Position numbers and translations under genes: made by a program
Notes under the pieces: generated by a model
Told to the model about the DNA's origin: nothing
The model's input: the letters and a program-made list of their open reading frames with translations, nothing else
Databases searched by the model: none
In this document: positions 52,260-60,718 of the stretch, piece by piece
How positions within the stretch are numbered: the stretch's first letter is position 1
Layout: the number at the start of each line of letters is the position of its first letter
Assembly: GCF_001618865.1 (NCBI RefSeq)
Contig: NZ_CP015136.1
Location: 2,205,001-2,269,000 of the forward strand
Direction: 5' to 3'
Origin: Luteitalea pratensis
GTDB taxonomy: Bacteria; Acidobacteriota; Vicinamibacteria; Vicinamibacterales; Vicinamibacteraceae
Length of the DNA stretch: 64,000 nucleotides

Positions 52260-52440
52260 CCGACCTCCTCCGAAAGTGACGGAATGACGCACCGCGAGAC
52301 GCGGTCCTTCGGGCAAGGGGGACCGGCAAAAACGGAACAGCACCCGTAACGACGTGATATGCGAGTTTGGAGAGGAAATACCACATTGTCACGAGCTGGT
52401 GCAAATGGTTCATCCGTCGACCCCGGTGTAGCCTCGATGC

Positions 52441-53301
52441 ATGACCACACGCAGGCCCCGGCCGCCGGCCGCTCGTGTCGACACAGGGATACGGGGGCGT
52501 GCCGCGCTGCTGACGCCGGTGGCCGAGGGGCATCGGGACAGGCACTGGTGCCGCGACGAGCCGCTGCGGCTGGAAGGCGTGGCGGAGGCCGAACGGTTCA
52601 TCGAGCGGGTCGGATTCGCGGCGTGCCTCACCGATGCGCGACGGCCGGGGCCGTCGCTCTACATCGCCGTCTGCGGCAGGCGCGACGTGGTGATGCCGCG
52701 CAACGTGCAGAAGGACGAAGAGGCCTCACACACCTGGCTGCTGAAGGACGACCTGCTGCGGCGCGGCAAGGTCTATTACGCCAAGCTCGCGCGCGGCAAG
52801 GCGATGTTCCTCGCGCCGCGGATGGTGCCGCATTTCCAGGCGATCTGGGGTGTCCGGCGGGCCGAGGAGGGGAGCCGGCTGGGCGCGGACGCGCGCGCCA
52901 TCCTGCGCGTGCTGCGTCGAGAGTGGGAGATGAGCACGGCCGACCTGCGGGCGGATTCGGGCGTGACCGAGCGTCCGGCGTTCACCCGCGCCCTCGACCA
53001 ACTGCAGGCAGCGATGCTGGTGATCCCGAGCGAGGTCCACTACCGTCCGAAGTTCACGTATATCTGGACGCTCGCCGTCGGCCGCTTCCCCGACCAGCTC
53101 CGCCGGCGCGTCAGTCGCGACGCGGCGCTGAAGGAGGTGGCTCGCGCGTTCCTCACGAGCGCCGGCATGACCGTGCCCGGTGAACTCGCCCGTGTCACCG
53201 GCCTCTCGCGCGTGGACGCCGGCCTCGGCAACCGCGCCCTGGTCGCCGAAGGCGCGGCCGTCTCACCCCAGCGCGGCGTCTACCTGTTGCCGGGACTCTG
53301 A
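52441..53301 (+). CDS. AlkZ-related winged-helix protein
   Basis: 286 residues. Segments such as [80 protein letters not shown] and [20 protein letters not shown] suggest a protein of tandem winged helices distantly related to the AlkZ/YcaQ DNA glycosylase group. The QxD/QxQ catalytic motif of true AlkZ enzymes is not visible, so glycosylase activity is doubtful. No signal peptide; probably cytoplasmic. It is divergent from the TonB receptor and followed by repeats. Confidence 0.55.
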   Translation: MTTRRPRPPAARVDTGIRGRAALLTPVAEGHRDRHWCRDEPLRLEGVAEAERFIERVGFAACLTDARRPGPSLYIAVCGRRDVVMPRNVQKDEEASHTWLLKDDLLRRGKVYYAKLARGKAMFLAPRMVPHFQAIWGVRRAEEGSRLGADARAILRVLRREWEMSTADLRADSGVTERPAFTRALDQLQAAMLVIPSEVHYRPKFTYIWTLAVGRFPDQLRRRVSRDAALKEVARAFLTSAGMTVPGELARVTGLSRVDAGLGNRALVAEGAAVSPQRGVYLLPGL

Positions 53302-53490
53302 CGCCTACAGCCTACGGCCTGCGGTCCTACGGGCTACGGACTACGTCCTACGACCTCCGGTTTCAGGCCTTCGGTCTAGAGGCTTGAGGCTAGAGGCTAG
53401 AGGCTAGAGGCTAGAGGCTAGAGGCTCGAGGCTCGAGGCTTGAGACTGGCCGTAGGCGTTAAGCGTGAAGCGTGAAGCGTTAAAGTGTCT
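53302..53490. repeat. TAGAGGCTAGAGGC array and related repeats
   Basis: CCTACGGCCTGCGGTCCTAC units (53306-53360), then about eight 9-10-bp TAGAGGCTAGAGGCT units (53377-53435) grading into CTCGAGGCTTGAGACTGG, then GCGTTAAGCGTGAAGCGTGA (53456-53484). The array runs to a few bases before the GTG of the next gene. No gene. Confidence 0.85.
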
Positions 53491-53492
53491 GG

Positions 53493-54140
53493 GTGCAAAC
53501 CAGCCTCCTTCGCGCTTCGTTGACGTCGTTCCTCATGGTGGGCATCGCGGCCCACGCTGCCGCGCAGGTCGGGGTGCGCCCGGCCGAGCAGTGGATTCCG
53601 TTGCTCGACTCGCCCGAGCGCATCGAGTCCATGCACGTGCCCGAGCTGATCTCGCGCCTCGGCGTGCAGAAGGAGATGATGATTGCCGACGTCGGCGCCG
53701 GCTCCGGCGTGCTCACCGGGCCGCTCGCGCTCGCCACCGGGCCGCGCGGTACCGTGTATGCCTCCGACATCGACCAGGCGCTGCTCACGCACATCGAGCA
53801 GCGTGCGCAGTCGTCGCGCCTCACCAACGTCAAGACCGTGCTCGGCACGTTCACCGACCCCAAGCTGCCCGCGCCGGTCGATCTCGCGCTGATGAACGAC
53901 GTCCTGCACCACGTGGCCGATCGCGCCGCATACCTCAAGACGCTCGCCAGCCAGATCAAGCGCGGTGGGCGCCTCGCCATTGTCGACTTCAAGGCCGAAA
54001 GCAGTCCGCACAAGGGCAATGCGGAGTTGATCGTCACCGAGTCGCAGGTGAACGACTGGGCCGCGCTCGCAGGTCTCGAGCGCACGGACTCCTTCTCCCT
54101 GTACGCCGATCGCTACTTCGTGATCTACACGAAGCGATAA
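53493..54140 (+). CDS. SAM-dependent methyltransferase with an export signal
   Basis: 215 residues from GTG 53493. The SAM-binding Rossmann fold is clear: MMIADVGAGSGVLTGPLALA (motif I), GTVYASDIDQALLTHIEQR (acidic loop), VDLALMNDVLHHVADRAAYL and KTLASQIKRGGRLAIVDFKA. Oddly, the N-terminus SLLRASLTSFLMVGIAAHAAAQ reads as a cleavable signal peptide, placing a SAM enzyme in the periplasm where SAM is not expected. The repeat array ends a few bases before the start codon, so no normal promoter or Shine-Dalgarno is visible. Substrate unknown. Confidence 0.8.
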   Translation: MQTSLLRASLTSFLMVGIAAHAAAQVGVRPAEQWIPLLDSPERIESMHVPELISRLGVQKEMMIADVGAGSGVLTGPLALATGPRGTVYASDIDQALLTHIEQRAQSSRLTNVKTVLGTFTDPKLPAPVDLALMNDVLHHVADRAAYLKTLASQIKRGGRLAIVDFKAESSPHKGNAELIVTESQVNDWAALAGLERTDSFSLYADRYFVIYTKR

Positions 54141-54177
54141 GCCGGCGCGCCGCGCACGTACCGCGCGCCGGACTCGT

Positions 54178-54204
54178 AGCCGTCGACCTTCAGGTCGACG
54201 GTCG
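54178..54204. repeat. GCCGTCGACCTTCAGGTCGACGG palindrome
   Basis: One copy of the CGTCGACCTTCAGGTCGACG inverted repeat between convergent genes; several copies are present at 44040-44260. It could act as a bidirectional terminator hairpin here. Confidence 0.75.
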
Positions 54205-54214
54205 GGCGCAAACC

Positions 54215-55033
54215 CTACCTCGGGACAACCGCGACGGCACGCAATGGGCCGCCGCTGCCGCCGCCCACCTTCATCGACAGCGCGAACAGCACCGCGCCGC
54301 GTGCGGGCAACTTGTCGAGGTTGGTGAGGTTCTCCAGGCCCGGCACACCGGCGGCCGCCAGGATGCGATGCGTCTCGAACGTCGTCGACTGCCCGCGGTC
54401 CATGCTTGCCGTGTCGATGCCGACGAGGCTGATCTGGCGCTCCTTGACCAGGAACGTCGCGAGATCCGGAGCGAGCCCGGGGAAGTGCAGCTGCGCCACA
54501 CCTTCGGCGCCCTTCAGCGCCGTCCCGAGGTACCTGACGGCGTCGGGCCAGCGCGCCGACCACCCGGTCCGAAACAGGACGCGGCTGCCGCGGCTGATGC
54601 GGCCGTGCGTCGCCTCCCATCGTCGCAGGTCGTCCACCGAGATCAGGTAATCGACGTCCTTCGCCGACTGCGCGCTCACGTCGATCACGACAGCATCGCC
54701 GACGAGGCGCGACAACTCCACCTTGTCCGCCGTCGTCTGGCCGGCGGCAAAGTGCACGGGGGCGTCGAGATGCGTGCCGCCGTGCTCGGTCAGGTGGACG
54801 ATGTTGGAGGCGTAGTACCAGCCGCCAGCGGTCACGCCGTCCGCGACCTTTTCGAGGCGCATCGGATCGGAGGTCGGCCACACCAGCGTCGTCTCGTTGA
54901 ACGTGTGCGTCAGGTCGACGAGTTCGGCCTTCGCGACGAGCGCCGCGAGGTCAGGCGCGGGTGGTGCCTGCGCCGCCGGGGATGCTGCGGCGAGCATCAC
55001 GAAGAGGAAAGCGGCGCGAGCATGCAGGGTCAT
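54215..55033 (-). CDS. Cyclase/kynurenine-formamidase-family metal hydrolase, secreted
   Basis: 272 residues from ATG 55033 with a signal peptide (ARAAFLFVMLAAASPAAQ). The family signature is HLTEHGGTHLDAPVHF, whose His and Asp residues bind Zn2+ or Mn2+, preceded by VDLTHTFNETTLVWPTSDPM. GSRVLFRTGWSARWPDAVRY and ISLVGIDTASMDRGQSTTFE are also conserved regions. Members hydrolyse N-formylkynurenine, isatin or similar amides; the secreted form and lack of tryptophan-catabolism neighbours leave the substrate open. Gene on its own, flanked by repeats. Confidence 0.88.
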   Translation of the reverse strand: MTLHARAAFLFVMLAAASPAAQAPPAPDLAALVAKAELVDLTHTFNETTLVWPTSDPMRLEKVADGVTAGGWYYASNIVHLTEHGGTHLDAPVHFAAGQTTADKVELSRLVGDAVVIDVSAQSAKDVDYLISVDDLRRWEATHGRISRGSRVLFRTGWSARWPDAVRYLGTALKGAEGVAQLHFPGLAPDLATFLVKERQISLVGIDTASMDRGQSTTFETHRILAAAGVPGLENLTNLDKLPARGAVLFALSMKVGGGSGGPLRAVAVVPR

Positions 55034-55057
55034 GGCACACAGACTACCGCGGCGAGG

Positions 55058-55245
55058 GGAAGCCGAGATCAAGGGACGAGGGAGAACGAAAAAGTCACAG
55101 GGGCATCAAGGGACGAGGGAACGGGAACGCAAGGCCCAAGCGATGAGGCGGCGGTTCGCCTTGTCCTTTGCAGCTTGCTGTCTCGTCCCTTGTGTCTTGA
55201 CGCCCTCCTGACTTGTTCCCTGTCGCTTGTACCTTGGACAGGTCG
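55058..55245. repeat. GGGACGAGGGA...GTCACAGGGGCATCAAGGGACGAGG repeat block
   Basis: Imperfect copies of CAAGGGACGAGGGAGAACGA / AAAAGTCACAGGGGCATCAA are followed by an inverted version CTTGTCCTTTGC, CTTGTGTCTTGACGCCCTCC, TGACTTGTTCCCTGTCGCTT, giving a large imperfect inverted repeat of about 180 bp. It is nearly duplicated at 56160-56340. No gene. Confidence 0.8.
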
Positions 55246-55271
55246 GTGGCGCGCCTCGTACGCTGTGGTGC

Positions 55272-56156
55272 ATGGAGCCCGAGGCCCCAGACGCCGCCGA
55301 CCTCGCCCTGCGCGCCACCGACAACATCCAGCGTGCCGGCGACTGGGCGCTCGTGCTGCACTCGGCGGGCATCGACCACCGCGTCGAGATCCGCGATGGC
55401 GCCCTCGCGCTGATCGTCAGGGTCGAGCACGGTCCGGCGGCATCGGCCGCGCTCGACGCGTTCGACGCCGAGAGCCGCCCCGTGATCGACGCTCCCGTGC
55501 CGGATCTCGGTCCGAGCCCACTCGGACTTGCGTGCGCGGTGTTGCTCACGTTCATGTTCCGGGTCACCGGCCCCGGCGAGGCGCGGCCGGCGTCCGCGTG
55601 GTTCGACGTCGGCAGCGCCGCCTCATCGGCGATCCTCGACGGAGAGACCTGGCGGTCCGTGACCGCGCTCATGCTGCACGGCGACCTGATGCACCTGGTC
55701 GGAAACGTCGTCGCGTCGCTGCTCTTCGTCTCGGCGGTCGGACGCTGGCTCGGCGTCGGCCTCGGAGGCGCGCTGATCCTCGCGTCCGCGGTTGCCGGCA
55801 ACCTCCTCACGGCATGGTCCTACGGACCGGGACACCTCTCCATCGGCGCGTCCACGGCCACGTTTGCAGCGCTCGGTCTGCTGGCCGGCGTGCAGGTCGT
55901 TCGCAGATTCGGGCTCGTCGAGCGCCGCCGCCGGGCATGGGTCCCGCTCGTCGCCGGCCTGTGCCTGGTCATCATGCTGGGCGCCAGCGAACGTGCCGAC
56001 ATCGTCGCGCACCTGTACGGCCTCGCGGTTGGTATCGTCGCCGGCGCAGCAGTGGCTGCAACAGGCATTCGACCGCCCGGTCGAATCGTGCAAGGCCTGC
56101 TCGCCGTCCTGACGCTCGGCGTCCTGATCGGCTCGTGGTGGCTCGCGCTCGCCTGA
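55272..56156 (+). CDS. Rhomboid-family intramembrane serine protease
   Basis: 294 residues from ATG 55272. An N-terminal soluble domain (~80 residues) precedes six to seven membrane helices. Catalytic features: HGDLMHLVGN with Asn145 in the oxyanion region, Ser194 in LSIGASTATFAALG (GxSx), and His247 in ADIVAHLYGLAVG. The dyad Ser-His is complete, so it should cleave membrane-protein substrates in the inner membrane; GAST replaces the common GASG. It is flanked on both sides by near-identical repeat blocks. Confidence 0.9.
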   Translation: MEPEAPDAADLALRATDNIQRAGDWALVLHSAGIDHRVEIRDGALALIVRVEHGPAASAALDAFDAESRPVIDAPVPDLGPSPLGLACAVLLTFMFRVTGPGEARPASAWFDVGSAASSAILDGETWRSVTALMLHGDLMHLVGNVVASLLFVSAVGRWLGVGLGGALILASAVAGNLLTAWSYGPGHLSIGASTATFAALGLLAGVQVVRRFGLVERRRRAWVPLVAGLCLVIMLGASERADIVAHLYGLAVGIVAGAAVAATGIRPPGRIVQGLLAVLTLGVLIGSWWLALA

Positions 56157-56159
56157 TGA

Positions 56160-56344
56160 TCAAGTGACAAGGGGAGAACGAAAAAGTCACAGGGGCATCA
56201 AGGGACGAGGAACAGGGAACCAAGGCCCAAGCGATGAGGCGGGGAGTCGCCTGGTCTCTTACCCTCTTGCGATCCTCTCCCTTGTGCCTTGACGCCCTTC
56301 TGACTTGTTCCTTGTCCCTCGTCCCTTGGACACGTAGGTCTCAT
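56160..56344. repeat. Second copy of the GGGACGAGG / CTTGTCCCTCGTCCC repeat block
   Basis: GTCACAGGGGCATCAAGGGACGAGG and the inverted CTTGTGCCTTGACGCCCTTC, TGACTTGTTCCTTGTCCCTC closely match the block at 55058-55245. It abuts and appears to have cut off the 3' end of the gene fragment at 56345-56548. Confidence 0.8.
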
Positions 56345-56548
56345 CAGCCGCCCCGGCTCAGGAGACAGCGCCGGCCAGAGTTCCAGCGTGAACGTGCGCG
56401 TGACGAGCGCCGGCGCGCCGTCGGTGTGCAGGCGCGTGAAGTCCGCCCGCCACATCCCGGGCTGCACGACGTGCGAAGCCCCCATCAGCAGGTACGGGAT
56501 CGCCAGTAATGCCTCGACGTGCCTGGCTGACGAGAGCGCATCGTTCAT
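56345..56548 (-). pseudogene. Truncated small membrane-protein gene
   Basis: From ATG 56548 the frame reads MNDALSSARHVEALLAIPYL, LMGASHVVQPGMWRADFTRL, HTDGAPALVTRTFTLELWPA, then leaves gene-like sequence at about 56345 and runs through the repeat block as a Gly/Lys/Arg-rich tail to 56198. The front part looks like the first half of a ~130-150-residue integral membrane protein (one helix plus an amphipathic segment). The remaining helices are missing, so the gene is probably dead or encodes a chimera. Confidence 0.5.
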
Positions 56549-56774
56549 GGGTACTCCTCATTCGCGCCTACGGCCTACGGCCTGCAGCCTACCTGGAGCG
56601 GATATCGTGACTACCAGTGCCGCAGGCGCCATGGATCACTTGTCCGACGGTAACCGACGGGACACGGGAGGACGAATGTTGGGCCGCTGCGACCGTAGCC
56701 GCCGACCCTGGTCGCAGATGCTCCGGGCCGCGGTCGTGGCCGTCGACCTTGTTCGTCCGGCAAGGCCCGGTTGC
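56549..56774. other. Intergenic stretch without a recognisable gene
   Basis: Contains CCTACGGCCTACGGCCTGCAG repeat units (about 56567-56592) and otherwise non-repetitive DNA with no supported reading frame on either strand. Confidence 0.5.
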
Positions 56775-57713
56775 TCAGACCGAACCGGGTGGCGGCGTTT
56801 CCATCACCACGTCGGCGAGCACACGGACGCTTTCGGCGTCGAGTTTGCTGCCGCTCACCGATTGCATCCACGCCAGCGCCGCTTCCGGACTCCGCGCCTC
56901 CTTGTAGGGGCGTTGCTCGGTGAGCGCGACGAAGACGTCGGCGACGCTCAGGATGGCCGCCTCGACCGGGATCTGGTCCGCGCGCAGCCCGAGTGGGTAG
57001 CCGGATCCGTCGGGGCATTCGTGGTGCGCAACGACGATGTCGGCGATGTCGCGGGTGCCGTCTATCGCCTCGAGGATGCCCCCGGCGGTCACCGGATGCT
57101 GCTGGATCACGTCCCGCTCCTCAGGCGTCAGCGAGTCGGTCTTGAACAGCACATCGTCGGGCACCCCGATCTTGCCGACGTCGTGCATCAGCGCCGCCAG
57201 CCGCAGTACTTCGAGCCGATCGGCCGACAATCCCCGGGCGTGCCCCAGTTGCAGGGCGACGCGCGCGACTTCCTCGCTGTGCCGGGCCGTGTGGCGGTCC
57301 CGCGTGTCCAGCGCCGCTGAGAGAGCCGCGATGGCCTTGACAATCGCCAGGCGCCGGGCACGCTGCACCGCGGCGGCGGCCCGTTCCCGTTCCCGGTCGC
57401 GCTGGTCGACGAGCGCGCCGACGACCCATCCCACGAGCAGGAACACCGCGCCGGACGCGATCTGGCTGACGTTCTCCATCTGCTGATTCGCCCAGTCCAG
57501 CAGGACATGCGGCACGAACACGACGATGGCGGCGGCAGCAGTCAGCAGGCCGCCGCGCCGGCCATACCACACGGCCGCCACGATCACGGGGAACAGGTAC
57601 GCCGTGCGGAGTGTCACGTGTACGACGTGCTGCGTATGGCCGCCCATGTGCAGGCTGAAGTGCAGGGCCGTGATGACAGCGAGAGCGGAGAGGAGTATGG
57701 CGGGCTTGCGCAT
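56775..57713 (-). CDS. HD-GYP cyclic-di-GMP phosphodiesterase, membrane-anchored
   Basis: 312 residues from ATG 57713. The N-terminal ~120 residues carry several membrane helices (AILLSALAVITALHF, TAYLFPVIVAAVWYG, GLLTAAAAIVVFVPHVLLDW, GAVFLLVGWVVGALVDQ). The HD-GYP domain shows RDRHTARHSEEVARVALQLG, LRLAALMHDVGKIGVPDDVL (HD), HPVTAGGILEAI, VVAHHECPDGSGYPLGL (HHExxDGxGYP) and EAAILSVADVFVALTEQRPY. All metal ligands and the GYP motif are present, so c-di-GMP hydrolysis is likely. No diguanylate cyclase lies nearby. It probably regulates biofilm or surface functions. Confidence 0.92.
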   Translation of the reverse strand: MRKPAILLSALAVITALHFSLHMGGHTQHVVHVTLRTAYLFPVIVAAVWYGRRGGLLTAAAAIVVFVPHVLLDWANQQMENVSQIASGAVFLLVGWVVGALVDQRDRERERAAAAVQRARRLAIVKAIAALSAALDTRDRHTARHSEEVARVALQLGHARGLSADRLEVLRLAALMHDVGKIGVPDDVLFKTDSLTPEERDVIQQHPVTAGGILEAIDGTRDIADIVVAHHECPDGSGYPLGLRADQIPVEAAILSVADVFVALTEQRPYKEARSPEAALAWMQSVSGSKLDAESVRVLADVVMETPPPGSV

Positions 57714-57845
57714 GCGTGTACGTGCACCGCAGCATGCACCATTCCACGCCAGCGCGCGAGACGAGAGCCGGTCGAACGGGCTTCGCGGGTGGCGGGTTCG
57801 ACGCGTCACGTTGCGACGCGTGGAGCAGGCCGAATCGACGCTCCG

Positions 57846-58784
57846 TCAGGGGCGACGAGTCCGGTGACCCGACGCCGCGGTGTCCCCGAACAGAGCGGCG
57901 CGGGTCGAGCCGGAGTGGTGGAAGAACGCGTTGGCGAACTCGTAAATCAGGATGCACGAGAGCGGTGCCGTGAGCCACACGACGGCCGCTTCGACCGGGA
58001 AGATCGCCGTCCCCCGCGACCACGCACCGATCACGAGGCCGATCATGCCGGCGGGTTCGTAGCCCCACCAGTCTCGCGGAATGGCGAGCGTCACTTCCCA
58101 GATGATCGACGTCAGCAGCACGTAGAGCGTCGTCACCGCGAGGCCCTGCCAGTTGGTGAGGTGCCCCACCGCGCGATACAGGAACATCGCCGGCAGGATC
58201 GCCCCTGCGGTCAGGAACGCGAAGTAGGTCGGAAAGGTGCCGTTGGCACGCCACAGGACGATCGCGGTGACGGCAGCGATCGCCGCGAGTGCGACGAGGT
58301 GGGGCGAGAGACGGATCAGCGCGTAGTCGAGTCGATCGTCACCGGAGTGATAGCGACCAAGCCAACGCTCGTCGGCGCACGCGTACGTGAGCACGATCAC
58401 GATCGGGCCCATGACATAGAAGAGCAGCTCCTCGACCGGCACCAGCCCGCCCAGGCCTGGCACACACAACACGTATGGCGATGTGCCTGGCGCCGCATCG
58501 CAGCCGGGAAAACGGAACGTCAGGTGGCCGAGCACGAGGTCGAGCGCAACGCCCATGACCGCGATCGTGCCGGCCGACCAGCGCAGCGCCCGTCGACGCC
58601 GGCCGGTGCCGGTCGCCGTGAGGCTCTGGAACACCGGCCACAGGTACAGCAACGGGATGCCCCAGAACACCAGACTCGAGAAGTAGGTGAGCCGACCCAC
58701 GGCATCGAGTGCGAGTGGCGTGGCGATGGTCACGATCAGGACGACCAGCCAGCCCAGGTTGATCCAGAACGTGCGCAGGTCCAT
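57846..58784 (-). CDS. Lycopene-cyclase-domain membrane protein (CrtYc/d-like)
   Basis: 312 residues with about seven membrane helices. The two repeats of the heterodimeric (CarR/CrtYcd) lycopene cyclases are visible: VPVEELLFYVMGPIVIVLTY carries the PxE(E)xL motif, and IFPVEAAVVWLTAPLSCILI a second PxE motif; YFSSLVFWGIPLLYLWPVFQ and DWWGYEPAGMIGLVIG also match. Both domains are in one chain, so beta-ring formation on lycopene or cyclisation of another terpenoid is possible. No phytoene synthase or desaturase is adjacent. The stop of this gene and the esterase start form a same-strand pair with a 9-bp gap upstream. Confidence 0.85.
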   Translation of the reverse strand: MDLRTFWINLGWLVVLIVTIATPLALDAVGRLTYFSSLVFWGIPLLYLWPVFQSLTATGTGRRRRALRWSAGTIAVMGVALDLVLGHLTFRFPGCDAAPGTSPYVLCVPGLGGLVPVEELLFYVMGPIVIVLTYACADERWLGRYHSGDDRLDYALIRLSPHLVALAAIAAVTAIVLWRANGTFPTYFAFLTAGAILPAMFLYRAVGHLTNWQGLAVTTLYVLLTSIIWEVTLAIPRDWWGYEPAGMIGLVIGAWSRGTAIFPVEAAVVWLTAPLSCILIYEFANAFFHHSGSTRAALFGDTAASGHRTRRP

Positions 58785-58793
58785 GCGACCCCT

Positions 58794-59987
58794 TCACTTC
58801 CGCGGCTTGAACAGGTTCGGTAGCAGGTGCGTGTACAACAGGTAGCGCCAGGTGGCCCAGTCGTGGGCGCCGTTGCCGCCAATGGCGTACTCGTGCCGGA
58901 TCGCGTGTCTGTCCAGGATCTGGTGGAAGACCACGCTACGGTTGGTCGGCTGGTCCTCGTGCGTGCCGAGCCCGACCAGCAGGTAGTCCACCTTGGTGTT
59001 GATGTCCGGATCGGTGAGGAACTGCGGCGTCGACGTCTCCGAGGCAGGATCGCCGGCGCTGAGGATACCGAACGACGCGAACAGGTCCAGCGCCTTGAAG
59101 CCCACGAGTTGCGCGTGACGCCCGCCCATCGACAGTCCCGCGATGGCGCGGCCATGGCGGTCGGCCTGGACGCGATACTGCGACTCCACCAGCGGCATGA
59201 TCTCCGTTCGCAACTCGCGATCGAACAGCGTGAAGGTCTTGTCGGCGTGCTGCGGGTCGCTGCGATGCACGACCTGGTTGTTGGGCATCGCGATGACCAT
59301 CGGGACCGCACGGCCCTCCGCAAGAAGGTTGTCGGCGATGAAGCCGGCGCGGCCGTCGAGCCACCAGCCTGAGGCGATCTCGCCGCTGCCACCGAGCAGG
59401 TACAGCACCGGGTAGACCTTCGTGCGGTCGTAGGCAGGTGGCGTGTAGACGAAGAGCTCGCGCTCGCCGTCAGTCACCGTGGATTGGTAGACGTGGCGCG
59501 TGATCGTGCCGTGCGGGACCGGCCGGGCGTCGTAGTAGGCCGGCCCCTCGCCGTGGACCACGAGCGTGCTGTACCCCGGCTGGTTGCCGAAGCCGCCGAG
59601 AGTGTTGTTCGGGTCGACGACCGGGACGCCATCGACGAGGAACTTGTACACGTAGATGTTCTGCGGTACCGGCCCGAGGGTCAGCGTCCACGTGCCGTCG
59701 GCGCCCTTCGTGAACGGCCACGACGACTCGGCCCGGCCGAGCGCGGCGGCGATCGTCGGCGCCGAGAGCTGCACCTCCTGTGCCCGCGGGGCCTTGACGC
59801 GAAACGTCACACGACGCTGTTGGTCGACGTCGGGCGACACGACGTTGGCCCCGAATGGCACCAGTCCGCCGATGTTGCGGTGCGGAGCCCAGTCGAGGTT
59901 GACGTGCGCCTGCTGCGCGAACGCAGGCGAAGCGCCCAGACATGCGATGACGGAGGCGGAGACGAGTCGAGCAGTGGCGGTGCGCAT
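58794..59987 (-). CDS. Secreted esterase, feruloyl/acetyl-esterase type (CBM48-like domain plus esterase D fold)
   Basis: 397 residues from ATG 59987 with a signal peptide (RLVSASVIACLGASPAFAQ). The N-terminal beta-sandwich (about 30-150: VTFRVKAPRAQEVQLSAPTI, DGTWTLTLGPVPQNIYVYKF) is CBM48/E-set-like. The esterase D-type hydrolase follows: LFVYTPPAYDRTKVYPVLYL, LGGSGEIASGW, AIAGLSMGGRHAQLVGF (Ser286), an Asp in LVGLGTHEDQ and a His in GNGAHDWATWRYLL. This layout is seen in bacterial feruloyl and xylan acetyl esterases of CE1. It lies 9 bp from the lycopene-cyclase-like gene, although the two have no obvious shared function. Confidence 0.88.
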   Translation of the reverse strand: MRTATARLVSASVIACLGASPAFAQQAHVNLDWAPHRNIGGLVPFGANVVSPDVDQQRRVTFRVKAPRAQEVQLSAPTIAAALGRAESSWPFTKGADGTWTLTLGPVPQNIYVYKFLVDGVPVVDPNNTLGGFGNQPGYSTLVVHGEGPAYYDARPVPHGTITRHVYQSTVTDGERELFVYTPPAYDRTKVYPVLYLLGGSGEIASGWWLDGRAGFIADNLLAEGRAVPMVIAMPNNQVVHRSDPQHADKTFTLFDRELRTEIMPLVESQYRVQADRHGRAIAGLSMGGRHAQLVGFKALDLFASFGILSAGDPASETSTPQFLTDPDINTKVDYLLVGLGTHEDQPTNRSVVFHQILDRHAIRHEYAIGGNGAHDWATWRYLLYTHLLPNLFKPRK

Positions 59988-60107
59988 GTTGTCGATCCTG
60001 CCGGTGGCGCATCCTCGCACGTGGCGGGTGTGTCGGCAAGACCGGCAGAGCACGGCGGACCTGTACGGCTTGCCCGACCCGAGCGTTTCAAGCGGTGGAG
60101 ACGTGCG

Positions 60108-60629
60108 ATGAGCGCAATCGACGACAAGTACACGCAACTCGGTGGCCCTGGGGGCTTCCTGGGCAGACCGTTCGATGCCGGTGCAGGCAGTGGCGAAATG
60201 GATACGGCCGACCGGCGGGGTCGCTTCCGCGACTTCGAACGCGGGACGATCTACTGGACAGCCACGACCGGCGCTCACGAGGTCCACGGCGACATCCGTC
60301 TCAAGTGGGCACGCCTTGGTGGCGGCAGGAGCTTTCTCGGTTACCCGTTGACCGACGAAACCGGCACTCCCAACCGGCGCGGCCGCTTCAATCACTTCGA
60401 GCACGGGTCGATCTACTGGACACCCACGACCGGGGCGCACGAAGTACATGGCGCCATTCGCGACAAGTGGGCGAGCCTGGGGTGGGAGCGCAGTCGCCTC
60501 GGTTTCCCGACGAGCGACGAGAAGGCCGTGCCCAACAGCCGTGGACGCATCAGCGAATTCGAGGGCGGCGTCATCGTCTGGACGCCGGAAGGCGGCGCGC
60601 AGGTCCGCGTGCGCATCGACGACCCATAA
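60108..60629 (+). CDS. LGFP-repeat protein
   Basis: 173 residues from ATG 60108. Three ~54-residue repeats are visible, each containing a [FL]LG[FYR]P core: GGFLGRPFDAGAGSGEM, GRSFLGYPLTDETGTPNRRG and RSRLGFPTSDEKAVPNSRGR, with FEHGSIYWTPTTGAHEVHG linkers. LGFP repeats are typical of actinobacterial wall-associated proteins and are thought to bind cell-wall glycan; here no signal peptide or anchor is present, so the location is unclear. The gene is single, 120 bp after the divergent esterase start, with no visible Shine-Dalgarno beyond a GTGGAG. Confidence 0.85.
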   Translation: MSAIDDKYTQLGGPGGFLGRPFDAGAGSGEMDTADRRGRFRDFERGTIYWTATTGAHEVHGDIRLKWARLGGGRSFLGYPLTDETGTPNRRGRFNHFEHGSIYWTPTTGAHEVHGAIRDKWASLGWERSRLGFPTSDEKAVPNSRGRISEFEGGVIVWTPEGGAQVRVRIDDP

Positions 60630-60718
60630 ATCCCGAGTGACCAACAACACGCTGCGCATGGCCGGCCAACGTACAAGGTGTTCCTCGCGTCTGCGCGCGG
60701 GCCTGATCGACCAGCGAA

